Source: Nitrososphaerota archaeon (GTDB taxonomy: Archaea > Thermoproteota > Nitrososphaeria > Nitrososphaerales > Nitrosopumilaceae). From it: DNA of 62,957 bases. Position numbers and translations under genes: made by a program. This document shows positions 32,099 through 41,284 of the stretch, piece after piece; within the stretch, counting starts at the first letter, position 1; every line of letters begins with the position of its first letter. The notes below the pieces were generated by a model. The model did no database searches. It saw nothing but the letters and a program-made list of their open reading frames with translations, and was not told the origin of the DNA. The DNA is taken from positions 1 through 62,957 of the forward strand of contig JACZTB010000006.1 of assembly GCA_022573895.1 (NCBI GenBank). Direction: 5' to 3'.

Positions 32099-32584
32099 CA
32101 ATCTAAAATCTTTTAGAATTGATTCTATTTGGTCTTCACTTTCAAGTTTTGAATATTCGTTTAAGAGATTTTGATTAAGTTCATAGAAAGTATGTCCCCA
32201 TTTGAATTTGTCAAGTAATTCAAAACCTTGTTCTTTGAAACCTAAAATGAATAATGATGCAGATAATGCTTCTACAGTGGTTAGTTTACTTAGTTTTGCA
32301 TAATTAACAGGATTTCCTGCAAGTAATGGTGGAAGTTTTCGTTTGATTCCATTAAATTTTTTAAAAAATGTTTGATCTGTCAAATTCCAAGAACAGTCAA
32401 TTCCAACAATAGAATTGATTAAAGATTTATCTTTAGGTAACAGAGTCTTTTTAGAAAAAGGATCTAAAATTAATCCTTTTTTACCAATTTTTCTGATATT
32501 TTGAGCAAGACCAAATTTTACCATCTTTGCAGCTGTACATTTCTTCGGATCATCTTGATAAAACATCAAAACTTGTAACTTCAT
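32093..32584 (-). CDS. tsr3: 16S rRNA aminocarboxypropyltransferase Tsr3 (DUF367)
   Basis: 163 residues from ATG 32584; a TTG at 32593 adds three. Family marks: YQDDPKKCTAAKMVKFGLA, then ILDPFSKKTLLP, GIDCSWN, RKLPPLLAGNPVNYAKLSKL and TTVEALSASLFILG. Tsr3 transfers an aminocarboxypropyl group from SAM to a hypermodified pseudouridine in small-subunit rRNA. Tail-to-tail overlap with the solute-binding gene by a few bases. Confidence 0.9.
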   Translation of the reverse strand: MKLQVLMFYQDDPKKCTAAKMVKFGLAQNIRKIGKKGLILDPFSKKTLLPKDKSLINSIVGIDCSWNLTDQTFFKKFNGIKRKLPPLLAGNPVNYAKLSKLTTVEALSASLFILGFKEQGFELLDKFKWGHTFYELNQNLLNEYSKLESEDQIESILKDFRLL

Positions 32585-32618
32585 TTCACTCAATTATAAA
32601 ATGAATAGTATTTTGAAT

Positions 32619-35600
32619 TTACTCTAGAGACTTGTATGTGACTTTGTAGTAGAATCGTGAAACTTGGTCATCCTTAATGATTTCAACATTCCAATTTGTG
32701 TCAGGTAAAAATGCAGAAGAGGATTCAGGTAGAATGCTGAATTTTTCTAGGCGTACATCTGGACCACTATATCTCACATTGAGGCTAATTCCATCAACTT
32801 CAACAACATCATAGATCTGTCCTTGTTTTCTTGTAGATTCTCTAACTAGACAATCAGCATCAGAGCCAATAATACATGTGCCAGTTACCGTTGATACTTT
32901 AAGATTCACGTTGAATTCATCTCCTCTTGTAGTAATCAAAGAACCAGAAAGAACTCTAGGGGCAACAGTTACATTGTCAATAATTTTTTCCTCAGTAAAG
33001 ATAGTAATTATTTTTTCAGAGATTCGGTTTTCTTTCTCAATTATAGTAGTTTGAGGTTTTTTAATTACATCAAAGCGAACGGATTTTATCTCAAAGTCAA
33101 CATCAACTGTTACTTCATATGATCCAACAGCAGACACAAAATTAGGAATTATAAATTCATGTGTAAATGAACCAGATGGACTTGGACGAATAGAAGTTAC
33201 AGGACCTACATGTATTCCACAAATAAATGAACCACATGTGATCTCAGTATCTGCTTTTTGAATAACACTTACGTCAAATTTTTCGAGATAGATTAGCTTG
33301 TTTAGTTTTCCATTAATTATTACTGTATCACCGGGATGATATTTTGATTTGTCAGTAGATACTAAAAGAGATATAGGTTCGTCAAGACCGAAAACAAAAT
33401 CATTGGTTACACTAAATGTTGTTTCAGCCAGAATACTGGTGTAAAGTGCTTTTACAGTATAGAATCCTTGACTAAAAATTGTGACAGGTAATTCAAAGAT
33501 AGTTGAGAATTCACCGCCTTGATTTGGATAAACAGAAGATTCATGAATTTTCTTGTATGGGAAAGTTCCATCAAGTACTGTGATATGTACTCTTTCTGGA
33601 ATAACTAACCCTTCATCACCTTGGTCACGTTTGATAACATTTCCAATTACTTTTAATTTTTCGCCAACCTTGTACAGTGATTTGTCAGTAGACACAAAGA
33701 GAGGGGTAGTAGACAAAGAGTCATTTTCTGGATCTGCAGAGACTTTGAAGAAAAGATCTATGCTGGATGAATCAGTAGCTGCCCTAATTTTGTAAATTCC
33801 AAAGTTCGATTTTATTATATCGCGTCCATCATCGGTTTTGATATTTTGATATTTTTCAGCAATAGGAGTATTCCAGAACCATGAGAAATGTTGGTTGTCA
33901 ATTGACGTGCCAGAATTTATTACAGATCCATCTGGCTTTGTCAATGAGATATCAACACTTCTAGCACCAGTAGGAGGAAGTATGCCTGTTAGATAGACAG
34001 TTTCGCCTAGACCATAAACTTCCTTGTCAAGTGAAATGATTGCTCCATCTTTCAAATCAAGTGAATTAATGACTGTGAAAGTTTTTGTTGCAGTGTTGTC
34101 AAAATATTGTGCTTTTACAACATAGTTTCCATCAGCAAAGATAAGCTTAGCAACATCAATCTGAACTGAATAATTTCCAGAAGTTTCAGGAACTGCTGTA
34201 AAATCAAAGGAAACAACAACACCACTATCTGCTCTTGATCCTCCTTTTGCTTCTTTTGGCAAACCGATAATCTCTAGAGGAGAACCATCTTCATGAGAAA
34301 TGGAAATTTTGACAGAAGAGCCAGTTTTATAACTTGAATTTTCAAATGGGTCTTTGACAAGTCCGGTAATGATCATTATATCGCCAAGTTCATAGATTTC
34401 TTTATCAGAAAGAATTGTTAATGCTTCATTAGAAGCAACAAATTCATCGGGATTTGGAACAACATGAATAATTTTAGTTGCAGAGCCTAGATCCTTCCAA
34501 ACGCTAATTCTATAATCACCTAATCTAATTTGATTGTCTGGAATTGTGAAAGTGTAACTAAAAAAGCCATCTCCCATTATTCTTACTCCGTCTTGTATTT
34601 TAAATCCAGAGGAAGTTCCAGAGTATGAGGCGGTTAATGCTGATTGTTTTGTTTGTATAATCTCCAAGTCTAATGTACTAATCCAAACTTGGTTTACTCT
34701 ACCAGTAATTTTTACTTCGTCACCTATAGCATAAGCTTCTTTGTCAGTCCAAAGCGAAATTGGTACAGATTCTTTAATATCCTCGACTACCTCAAAAGTA
34801 GTTAAAGCAGACTTGTCAAAATATTCAGCAATAATCTCATAAGTTCCATAGTGAGGTTCTACAGTTGTAATGAAAATAGTAGTAAAAAATTCACCATTAG
34901 TTGGAAATAGGTGTCCATTATAGATTACCTGGCCACGAGAATCTTTGACAGTAAATTTCATTCCCTCAAGAGGAATAATTTCTGTAGCAAAACCAGTAAT
35001 TGAAACTGTTTGTCCTGGAATGTATTGAGATTTATCAGTGGTAATACTAAGTGAACTAACTTCTTTTGTTTCCTGTTCAATCAATTCAAACCCTACTGAA
35101 AAACTTGTGTTTGCAGTTGCCCCGCCATAATTAACAGATACGTCAAAAGTTCCTTCATTGATTCCAAGAACTTGATGCAGATTGAGAGTTGTTTCATAAT
35201 TTAGATTTAGACCTGGATATAGTTGATAAGTTGTGTAAAAGTTAGGACCAGAGATTTTCACTATAATGGATTCAGGTGTGAACTCTGGTTTTACAGGAGT
35301 GATTGCTTCAGAAACATTCCCTTCAATTACTACAACCTCGCCAAATAGATAAGATGATTTTTCTGATGAAACCGTTACAGTAATTTCTGTTGATTCTTGT
35401 GTTTGTATTAGTTTTCCATTTGATGAACCAGTTGTAGATATTACAAACTTCCAATCATCAGAACTATCCAAGTCATAACCATCATAGATTCTCTGCCAAG
35501 ACGTAAAGTCATTTTTAATATCAGAAATTATAGGAGTTTTATCAATAACAATTCCATTTTCGTCTCTAAGTTCAACAGATTCACTAGAATCTGTAAACCA

Positions 35601-35897
35601 AACAGTCTGATAAGAATATGTCAAGAATTGTCCCGGTTTAATTATTGTGCCATATGAAATAGTCATTGTTTTTTTGAGAACAGTTGTAGATGCTATTTCC
35701 CAACCACCTAAATCAATGTCAGAATCAGTAGGATTGTAAAGTTCGACCCATTCAGATACACTTGCTGCATCATCTCCAGGAGGGTTAATTTCTACTTCGT
35801 TAATTACAACATTATCAGAACTTGTCTGAGCATATACAGGAACTATAATTCCTACAAGTAAGAAGATAGAAAATACAATAGACAGATTCCGATTCAT
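32619..35897 (-). CDS. Large secreted surface protein: lamin-tail domain plus seven repeated modules
   Basis: 1092 residues, ATG 35897. Signal peptide 1-23 (VGIIVPVYAQ). Residues about 27-120 match a lamin-tail domain (INEVEINPPGDDAASVSEW, GGWEIAS). Seven beta-sandwich modules follow, each opening with a TDKxxYxxGxxVxxxG motif (for example TDKSQYIPGQTVSITG and TDKEAYAIGDEVKITG), spaced about 100-130 residues. The last part is a different beta domain. No transmembrane anchor is seen at the end. Probably an S-layer-associated, adhesion or stalk protein. Monocistronic. Confidence 0.8.
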   Translation of the reverse strand: MNRNLSIVFSIFLLVGIIVPVYAQTSSDNVVINEVEINPPGDDAASVSEWVELYNPTDSDIDLGGWEIASTTVLKKTMTISYGTIIKPGQFLTYSYQTVWFTDSSESVELRDENGIVIDKTPIISDIKNDFTSWQRIYDGYDLDSSDDWKFVISTTGSSNGKLIQTQESTEITVTVSSEKSSYLFGEVVVIEGNVSEAITPVKPEFTPESIIVKISGPNFYTTYQLYPGLNLNYETTLNLHQVLGINEGTFDVSVNYGGATANTSFSVGFELIEQETKEVSSLSITTDKSQYIPGQTVSITGFATEIIPLEGMKFTVKDSRGQVIYNGHLFPTNGEFFTTIFITTVEPHYGTYEIIAEYFDKSALTTFEVVEDIKESVPISLWTDKEAYAIGDEVKITGRVNQVWISTLDLEIIQTKQSALTASYSGTSSGFKIQDGVRIMGDGFFSYTFTIPDNQIRLGDYRISVWKDLGSATKIIHVVPNPDEFVASNEALTILSDKEIYELGDIMIITGLVKDPFENSSYKTGSSVKISISHEDGSPLEIIGLPKEAKGGSRADSGVVVSFDFTAVPETSGNYSVQIDVAKLIFADGNYVVKAQYFDNTATKTFTVINSLDLKDGAIISLDKEVYGLGETVYLTGILPPTGARSVDISLTKPDGSVINSGTSIDNQHFSWFWNTPIAEKYQNIKTDDGRDIIKSNFGIYKIRAATDSSSIDLFFKVSADPENDSLSTTPLFVSTDKSLYKVGEKLKVIGNVIKRDQGDEGLVIPERVHITVLDGTFPYKKIHESSVYPNQGGEFSTIFELPVTIFSQGFYTVKALYTSILAETTFSVTNDFVFGLDEPISLLVSTDKSKYHPGDTVIINGKLNKLIYLEKFDVSVIQKADTEITCGSFICGIHVGPVTSIRPSPSGSFTHEFIIPNFVSAVGSYEVTVDVDFEIKSVRFDVIKKPQTTIIEKENRISEKIITIFTEEKIIDNVTVAPRVLSGSLITTRGDEFNVNLKVSTVTGTCIIGSDADCLVRESTRKQGQIYDVVEVDGISLNVRYSGPDVRLEKFSILPESSSAFLPDTNWNVEIIKDDQVSRFYYKVTYKSLE

Positions 35898-36035
35898 TGT
35901 TGTTCCTTGATTTGTTTGACTAAAAGACTCATTTTAGAATGAAATTGAGGAAAAGTTGAGCTTATTGTTAAAGTCATATATCTTAAAACCAACAAAAATT
36001 AACTCAATTTTTCAGTATTAAGGGATGCGTATGAA

Positions 36036-36290
36036 TTATTTCTGAGAATAGTCACAATTTGGACATTTCTTATTGAATATTTTAGAACCACACTCCATAC
36101 AGATTCCTTCTCCTACATCTCTTTCAATTGATTGTTTTCTTTTTCCTACATACACTTTAATTCCAAAATACATGATTATCACTATAATTAGCGCATAAAC
36201 AAGTCCAGTGAATGGTGTCAAGCCAACCATAAAAAGCAATAGTCCTACAATCAAAAGGATATCTCGTCTTTCAAATTTCAATAAAATCAA
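36036..36290 (-). CDS. Two-helix membrane protein with zinc ribbon
   Basis: 84 residues from TTG 36290. Two adjacent membrane helices (about 10-27 and 29-46) are followed by a basic loop and a cytosolic zinc ribbon (ICMECGSKIF and KKCPNCDYSQK). Similar small membrane ribbons occur widely in archaea; function unknown. It is transcribed towards the big surface-protein gene on the same strand. Confidence 0.7.
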   Translation of the reverse strand: MILLKFERRDILLIVGLLLFMVGLTPFTGLVYALIIVIIMYFGIKVYVGKRKQSIERDVGEGICMECGSKIFNKKCPNCDYSQK

Positions 36291-36425
36291 AATATCATAG
36301 AATTAATAAAAACATGCCGGAGCTCAGAGCCAATTAGTTACTTCATTTCAAAGTCATTACTCTAACTCTTCCTCATTGCTCGGCAGTAGTATTGTGTAAC
36401 AATTTGATAATAAGATAATGATGAG

Positions 36426-36502
36426 TGGTGGGATCGGCGAGATTCGAACGCGCGATCTCTGCGTCCCAAACGCAGAATCATACCAAGCTAGACCACGATC
36501 CC
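36426..36502 (-). tRNA. tRNA-Pro (anticodon TGG)
   Basis: Acceptor GGGATCG (36502-36496) pairs with CGATCCC (36436-36430); discriminator A at 36429, followed by an encoded CCA (36428-36426). The anticodon stem CTGCG/CGCAG holds the loop TTTGGGA, anticodon TGG. T-loop TTCGAAT is present, with one mismatch in the T stem. No intron. The methionine aminopeptidase gene on the other strand begins 73 bases away. Confidence 0.95.
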
Positions 36503-36574
36503 AGTAAATTCTAAAAGTTGCCCAATTTAAGCTTCACAGATAATCATTTTAATGGTACTCAAAAGATCAAAAAT

Positions 36575-37471
36575 GTGCAAATCGAAGATTACATCAAAGC
36601 AGGAAAGATTGCGGGGGAAGTAAGAGAAATAGTCAGAGTAAAAGATTGGATTGGAAAAACAGTTTACGAAATTTGTGAAGAAGTTGAAGGACAGATTAAA
36701 AAAAGAGGTGCAAAATGCGCGTTTCCAGTAAATACAAGTATTAATGAAGTTGCAGCTCACTATACTGCAGAACCAAATGATCCAATTACAATCAAAGATA
36801 CAGACTTAGTAAATATTGATCTTGGAGTACAGATTAATGGATACATTGCGGATACTGCAGTAACTGTTTGTTATGATACTCAATTTGATGGCTTGGTTCA
36901 AGCAGCTGAAGAAGCATTAAGAAATGCAATGTCTATGATAAAATCTGGAGTGAAGGTAAGTGATATTGGACGCACTATTGAATCCACAATTAAACAAATG
37001 GGATTCAAACCAATTGCTAATCTTAGTGGACATTCATTAGAACAATATACAATACACGCTGGAAAATCCATTCCAAACATTTGGTCAATTGGCGGATTTT
37101 CCCTTTCAGAGAATTCTGCTTATGCATGTGAACCGTTTGTAACAACTGAACAAGGAGGAGGATTTGTCAGAAACGGGCAAATAAAAAATATTTTTGCGTT
37201 GAATTCACGAAAGAAAACAAAAGATTCTGAAGCAGATAGACTACTAGATTTTATTTGGGAAAATTTCAATATGCTACCATTTGCATTAAGATGGATTACA
37301 AAAGAATGGGAAGAAAAAAAGGCAAGAGAATTACTAGAAATTTTGATTAAGAAAAAAGCAGTGCAAGCTTATCCTATTCTTATTGAAGTAAATGAACAAA
37401 GAGTTTCTCAAGCCGAACATACATTCATTCCAATTGAAAATGGAGTGACTATAACAACTATTACTCAATAA
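36575..37471 (+). CDS. map: Type II methionine aminopeptidase
   Basis: 298 residues from GTG 36575 (QIEDYIKAGKIAGEVREIV). The frame is open to a TTG at 36518, only 16 bases from the tRNA gene, which would add 19 unlikely residues. Metal ligands are seen in NIDLGVQINGYIADTAVT (two Asp), SGHSLEQY (His), CEPF (Glu) and the final QAEHTF (Glu). The type II insert with LDFIWENFNMLPFALRW is present. Removes initiator Met from new proteins. Confidence 0.92.
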   Translation: MQIEDYIKAGKIAGEVREIVRVKDWIGKTVYEICEEVEGQIKKRGAKCAFPVNTSINEVAAHYTAEPNDPITIKDTDLVNIDLGVQINGYIADTAVTVCYDTQFDGLVQAAEEALRNAMSMIKSGVKVSDIGRTIESTIKQMGFKPIANLSGHSLEQYTIHAGKSIPNIWSIGGFSLSENSAYACEPFVTTEQGGGFVRNGQIKNIFALNSRKKTKDSEADRLLDFIWENFNMLPFALRWITKEWEEKKARELLEILIKKKAVQAYPILIEVNEQRVSQAEHTFIPIENGVTITTITQ

Positions 37472-37486
37472 AAAATTTAAAATTTA

Positions 37487-37666
37487 TTATTCGATAGTTT
37501 CGCCAAATATTTTTTCAATACTTGTCACTCCATCACATGAAGTGCAATTTGATGATTCAGCAAATAAAACATCACCTTCAGTGAATTTTCTTTTTCTTAG
37601 CATTCCACATTTTTTACATTTTTCAACAGTATATGCAATAGTAATTTTTTTCTTAGAGAACATCAT
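37487..37666 (-). CDS. Small zinc-ribbon protein, 59 aa
   Basis: ATG 37666 overlaps the TGA of the DUF1512 gene (ATGA), so the two are translationally coupled. CKKCGMLRKRKF and NCTSCDGV form a zinc ribbon with about 20 residues between knuckles. The chain is soluble and basic. Function unknown; its pairing with DUF1512 may be informative. Confidence 0.7.
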   Translation of the reverse strand: MMFSKKKITIAYTVEKCKKCGMLRKRKFTEGDVLFAESSNCTSCDGVTSIEKIFGETIE

Positions 37667-38796
37667 TGTGGTACTCCAACAGTATTACCTACACCAATTA
37701 TCAACACAGATTGACCTTGTGTGGTGTTTTCTAGAATCATTTCATAAACTTGTGAACGCACAACATCTGCTTGATCAGCAATCTCTTTTGTCATCAAAGT
37801 TATTGCTTCCTTAACAGATTGTTTAACCACTATAGAATAGACGGGGATGTTATTGTTCGTTGCAATTGCTTCAATCTGAAATCTATCAACTCCGATTCCA
37901 CCAATTGCTGCTCCAAAACCTTGAGCAACAGATGCAGAATCTTCACCTTCCATTTTTAATGCAGCGTCAATCATTATTATCACATCAAGTTTGTTGCTAG
38001 AAACAATTGTTTGTAATGCATCAGCAGGTCGTCCAACAGTAGAACCTGGTCCATCAGCTTTTAAAAGAAATAATGTCCTATCCTCAAATTCAGTTTTTAC
38101 AAGAACAGTTTGAAACGCAATAGTTTCTTTTTCACTACCCAACATCATTTTTCCTACGACCATTGGACCAATTCCATCTCCAACAGGTTGTCTTGCTTTA
38201 AATGCAGGAATTGCTTCTTTCATTGCTTCTGCTTGCTCCATCACAAAAGGAAGAAGCATTTGAAGGGGAAGAATTAAAGGATAGTTATTTTGTTTTTTTG
38301 CAGTCAAGTACATGTGATTAACTATTTTGTAAATCATTTGTAACGAAGAAGCAATTTCAAGTAAAGTTTGTACTTTGGTTAATTCCAAATCACTAATTTC
38401 TGGAGAAAGTAATTTTACATGTTTTCTGGTATAGTCTTCTCTCGATCTGACAGTATGTCTTACTTTGTCAACTATGCCATTAGGATCCATATCAACAGGC
38501 ATGATTGTAAAATGATCTAAAAATCGGTCTATTTTTTTCACTGAACTATCTGTTGGTTTCAAATTTTTAGTGATATAATCAATTAGTTCATTTCTTGATT
38601 CTTCTCTATATCTGTCTAGTTTTTTGATTCCTTTTTTGATTTCACCAGAAGTAATGTACAGTTGAATGCGCTGCCCATAAAACACAAAAAGAATTATTGG
38701 AATTATCCAGATGAGCATCATTATTGGATTTGTGTCATCAGTCATTCCAAACAGCTGATCAAAATCAAAATTTGTAAAATTCACTAAACTCAGCAC
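37663..38796 (-). CDS. DUF1512 family membrane-associated protein
   Basis: 377 residues. One N-terminal membrane helix (IMMLIWIIPIILFVFYG, about 26-42) followed by a long soluble domain: helical (50-180) and then alpha/beta with GDGIGPMVVGKMMLG, KADGPGSTVGRPADA and VIIMIDAALKMEGE, which fit the archaeal DUF1512 family. The second half may bind a nucleotide or phosphate. Function unknown. Coupled with a small zinc ribbon downstream. Confidence 0.82.
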   Translation of the reverse strand: MLSLVNFTNFDFDQLFGMTDDTNPIMMLIWIIPIILFVFYGQRIQLYITSGEIKKGIKKLDRYREESRNELIDYITKNLKPTDSSVKKIDRFLDHFTIMPVDMDPNGIVDKVRHTVRSREDYTRKHVKLLSPEISDLELTKVQTLLEIASSLQMIYKIVNHMYLTAKKQNNYPLILPLQMLLPFVMEQAEAMKEAIPAFKARQPVGDGIGPMVVGKMMLGSEKETIAFQTVLVKTEFEDRTLFLLKADGPGSTVGRPADALQTIVSSNKLDVIIMIDAALKMEGEDSASVAQGFGAAIGGIGVDRFQIEAIATNNNIPVYSIVVKQSVKEAITLMTKEIADQADVVRSQVYEMILENTTQGQSVLIIGVGNTVGVPQ

Positions 38797-38888
38797 TTGT
38801 CAAATCTAAATTAAATCATTCGTCTGACCTGCTTTGAAAATATAGATGAGGAAAGATTATTTGAACTTGCTTTCAAAAATTAATGAGG

Positions 38889-39218
38889 TTATTTAATAGC
38901 ACTTCCTAAAGGGACAGATTCATTTACGGTCAACCAAAAGGGCTTATCCTTAACATCAGCTGCTAACAACATTGCATTAGATTCAACTCCCGCTATCTTT
39001 TTTGGCTCCAGATTGGCAATGACAATAACTGTTTTTCCTACAAGATCTTCTGGTAGATAGTATTGTGCACCACCGATTATCACATCTCGATGGTCGTCAT
39101 TTCCCAAATCAATTCTCCCTTTGATAATTCTAGATTTCCCTTCAATTGGTTCAGTTTCAATAATTTTTGCAACTCTAATGTCTAATTTTGTAAAATCATC
39201 ATATGATACATTTGGCAT
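38889..39218 (-). CDS. tRNA-binding OB-fold protein (MetRS-beta/CsaA-like)
   Basis: 109 residues from ATG 39218; a GTG at 39227 would add three. The EMAPII/Trbp111 fold shows: FTKLDIRVAKIIETEPIEG, then ITLG-like GRIDLGND, IVIANLEPKKIAGVESNAML and a final PLGSAIK. Such stand-alone domains bind the tRNA elbow as dimers and may support methionyl-tRNA synthetase. It precedes, on the same strand, no obvious partner apart from the 71-residue gene upstream. Confidence 0.88.
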   Translation of the reverse strand: MPNVSYDDFTKLDIRVAKIIETEPIEGKSRIIKGRIDLGNDDHRDVIIGGAQYYLPEDLVGKTVIVIANLEPKKIAGVESNAMLLAADVKDKPFWLTVNESVPLGSAIK

Positions 39219-39257
39219 AACAAACACTGATTTTTCCTGTTAAAATGAATTTCGAAT

Positions 39258-39473
39258 TTATTGTAGATCTTTTTTATCTAGTCCACTAGTTTCGATTTCA
39301 TATTTAAGAGCAGCAGGAAGCTCCATGTACTTTCTGTTAACTAGTAGAATAATTTGATCTTCTGGAACATTGACTTTTTTTAACAATTTTCCACGTTGAT
39401 GAGCGTATGCGTTTTTCCAAAAGCCAGCACCATCAAAAGTTTCAATTTTTGGCATGTATTTTGAGGGTTTCAT
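39258..39473 (-). CDS. Conserved hypothetical protein, 71 aa
   Basis: ATG 39473. Soluble, basic N-terminal half (MKPSKYMPKIETFDGAGFWK) and acidic C-terminal half (EIETSGLDKKDLQ). It lies 39 bases upstream of the tRNA-binding gene, same strand, probably the same transcript, so a link with translation is possible. Not recognised. Confidence 0.6.
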   Translation of the reverse strand: MKPSKYMPKIETFDGAGFWKNAYAHQRGKLLKKVNVPEDQIILLVNRKYMELPAALKYEIETSGLDKKDLQ

Positions 39474-39628
39474 TTTCTTTCAAATATTAATTGACTGTGA
39501 TGGAAGAATGGCAAATGCCATTGGAACTGGAGTTAATGTTCCGGATTTTAGGCATGTTGCCCACCACAGTCTATTTGAAATCAAATTGTAATCTAATATA
39601 TTTAATGCGGAACAAATGTTTGTAGAAC

Positions 39629-40045
39629 ATGGCAACAATTCAAGTCGAAATTGAAATCAATGCCACAGTTGACAAAGTTTGGAATGTTGTTTCAGATATT
39701 GATAACGAGCCAAAATTTTGGAAGGGAACAAAACAAGTCAAAAACTTGTCGAAAGAGGGAAACACAGTCAAACGAGAGATCATAATAGCATTTAGAGATC
39801 AAAAATGCCTGCAAGAGGTTAAACTTTTTCCTAAAGAAAAGATAGAAGCAAAATTCACAAAAGGCATCATAGGTGGAGAAAAAATCATATCGCTCATTCC
39901 CAAAAATGAAAAAACAATTCTTTGTACAGTGTGGGACATAAAACTAACAGGGATGATGAGGATGTTTACAGGTATGATTATAAAACACATCAAAAGTGGC
40001 ACTGAGCAGGCAATGCAAAGCATCAAAGAAGAAATCGAGAGATAA
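39629..40045 (+). CDS. SRPBCC (START-like) family protein
   Basis: 138 residues, ATG 39629. The N-terminal strand and helix pattern VEIEINATVDKVWNVVSDID, then EPKFWKGTKQVKNLS is typical of polyketide-cyclase/SRPBCC folds, as is the long C-terminal helix (GTEQAMQSIKEEIE). These bind hydrophobic ligands or catalyse aromatic chemistry. It is followed after 4 bases by a glycosyltransferase, so a lipid ligand is plausible (inference). Confidence 0.8.
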   Translation: MATIQVEIEINATVDKVWNVVSDIDNEPKFWKGTKQVKNLSKEGNTVKREIIIAFRDQKCLQEVKLFPKEKIEAKFTKGIIGGEKIISLIPKNEKTILCTVWDIKLTGMMRMFTGMIIKHIKSGTEQAMQSIKEEIER

Positions 40046-40049
40046 ATTC

Positions 40050-41258
40050 ATGGAATGGATTATTGATGTTTTCAATTATGCACTAACTGCAATTCTAATC
40101 GGGGTTTGTGGGGCTTGGGTATTTCTCATCAAATCAATGGTTGATTCATTTAGATTAACACCATATCTTGACAAATTTGAAAATACTTCAAAATCATCTC
40201 CCAAGGTTTCAATTATTCTCCCAGCGAGAAATGAAGAAGAGTTTATTGGTAAATGTTTAGACTCGTTAATTAAACAAGATTATGAAAATTATGAAATTAT
40301 CGTTATTGATGACTCATCCAATGATGCAACAGGTAAAATAATTTCAGAGTACGCAGAAAAATATTCTAAAATAATTCCAGTTTCTGCAAGACCTAAACCA
40401 GAAGGATGGATGGGTAAAAACTGGGCATGTATGGAGGGATATAGAAAAGCTACAGGAGAACTCTTGTTGTTTACTGATGCAGATACAAAACATTCTAAAA
40501 ATATAATATCACTTGCAGTAGCTCATTTAATTTCATTTGATTTAGATGCATTATCGACTATTCCAAGAATGCTAACGTTTGACTTTTGGACAAAGATTAC
40601 ACTTCCAATGATTTCTATATTTTTACATACTAGATTTTCAGCATTGAATGTAAACAATCCATCAAAAAAAACAGGTTATTTCTTTGGAAGTTTTTACATT
40701 TTGAAAAAAAATACATACGAACAAGTAGGTATGCATGAAGGAGTAAAGCAAGAAATTATTGAAGATGGTGCACTTGGAAAAAAAGTAAAAGAATTAGGAT
40801 ATAAAATAAAGATGGTAAGAGGAGAACATCTAATTGATGCTGTTTGGGCTAGAGACAAAATTACTTTATGGAATGCATTAAAAAGACTAATGGTTCCACT
40901 ATACCTTCAAAGTGGAAAAATTGCAATTGGTATTTTCTTTGCGGTGTTATTTTTGTTATTTATTCCATTTCCTGTATTTGCCATATCGGCATCATTGCCA
41001 ACAGAAACCACATCTACAAAGATACTTTGTATTACTGCAGCAATTGCTTCAATTCTAATTTACATTGGTGCAATAATTGAGGTAAAAATTGGACTTGAAT
41101 TAAGATTTGTTCATGCATTATTTGCGCCACTAGGAGGTCTAGTAGTAGTTTTAGGATTTTTGAGTGGACTACTTCATGCAAAGAGTACATCATCGGTTAC
41201 ATGGAAGGAAAGAACCTATTCAATGAAAGAACACACTCAAAATTCAATCAGCGTATAG
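40050..41258 (+). CDS. Membrane glycosyltransferase, family 2
   Basis: 402 residues from ATG 40050. N-terminal membrane helix (about 10-30), GT-A domain (SIILPARNEEEFIGKCLDSL, VIDDSSND, then FTDADT as the DxD motif and EDGALG), and three C-terminal membrane helices. Relatives (CrtQ/hopanoid-type GT2) glycosylate carotenoids or lipids. 4 bases after the SRPBCC gene. The following HtrA gene starts 26 bases after its stop. Confidence 0.85.
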   Translation: MEWIIDVFNYALTAILIGVCGAWVFLIKSMVDSFRLTPYLDKFENTSKSSPKVSIILPARNEEEFIGKCLDSLIKQDYENYEIIVIDDSSNDATGKIISEYAEKYSKIIPVSARPKPEGWMGKNWACMEGYRKATGELLLFTDADTKHSKNIISLAVAHLISFDLDALSTIPRMLTFDFWTKITLPMISIFLHTRFSALNVNNPSKKTGYFFGSFYILKKNTYEQVGMHEGVKQEIIEDGALGKKVKELGYKIKMVRGEHLIDAVWARDKITLWNALKRLMVPLYLQSGKIAIGIFFAVLFLLFIPFPVFAISASLPTETTSTKILCITAAIASILIYIGAIIEVKIGLELRFVHALFAPLGGLVVVLGFLSGLLHAKSTSSVTWKERTYSMKEHTQNSISV

Positions 41259-41284
41259 CAAGCCTTTTAGATGAAAAACAGAGA

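Noticed and set aside
39508-39633. 41-codon plus-strand frame upstream of the SRPBCC gene
   Set aside because: It overlaps the start of the SRPBCC gene, has no motif, and composition is not convincing.
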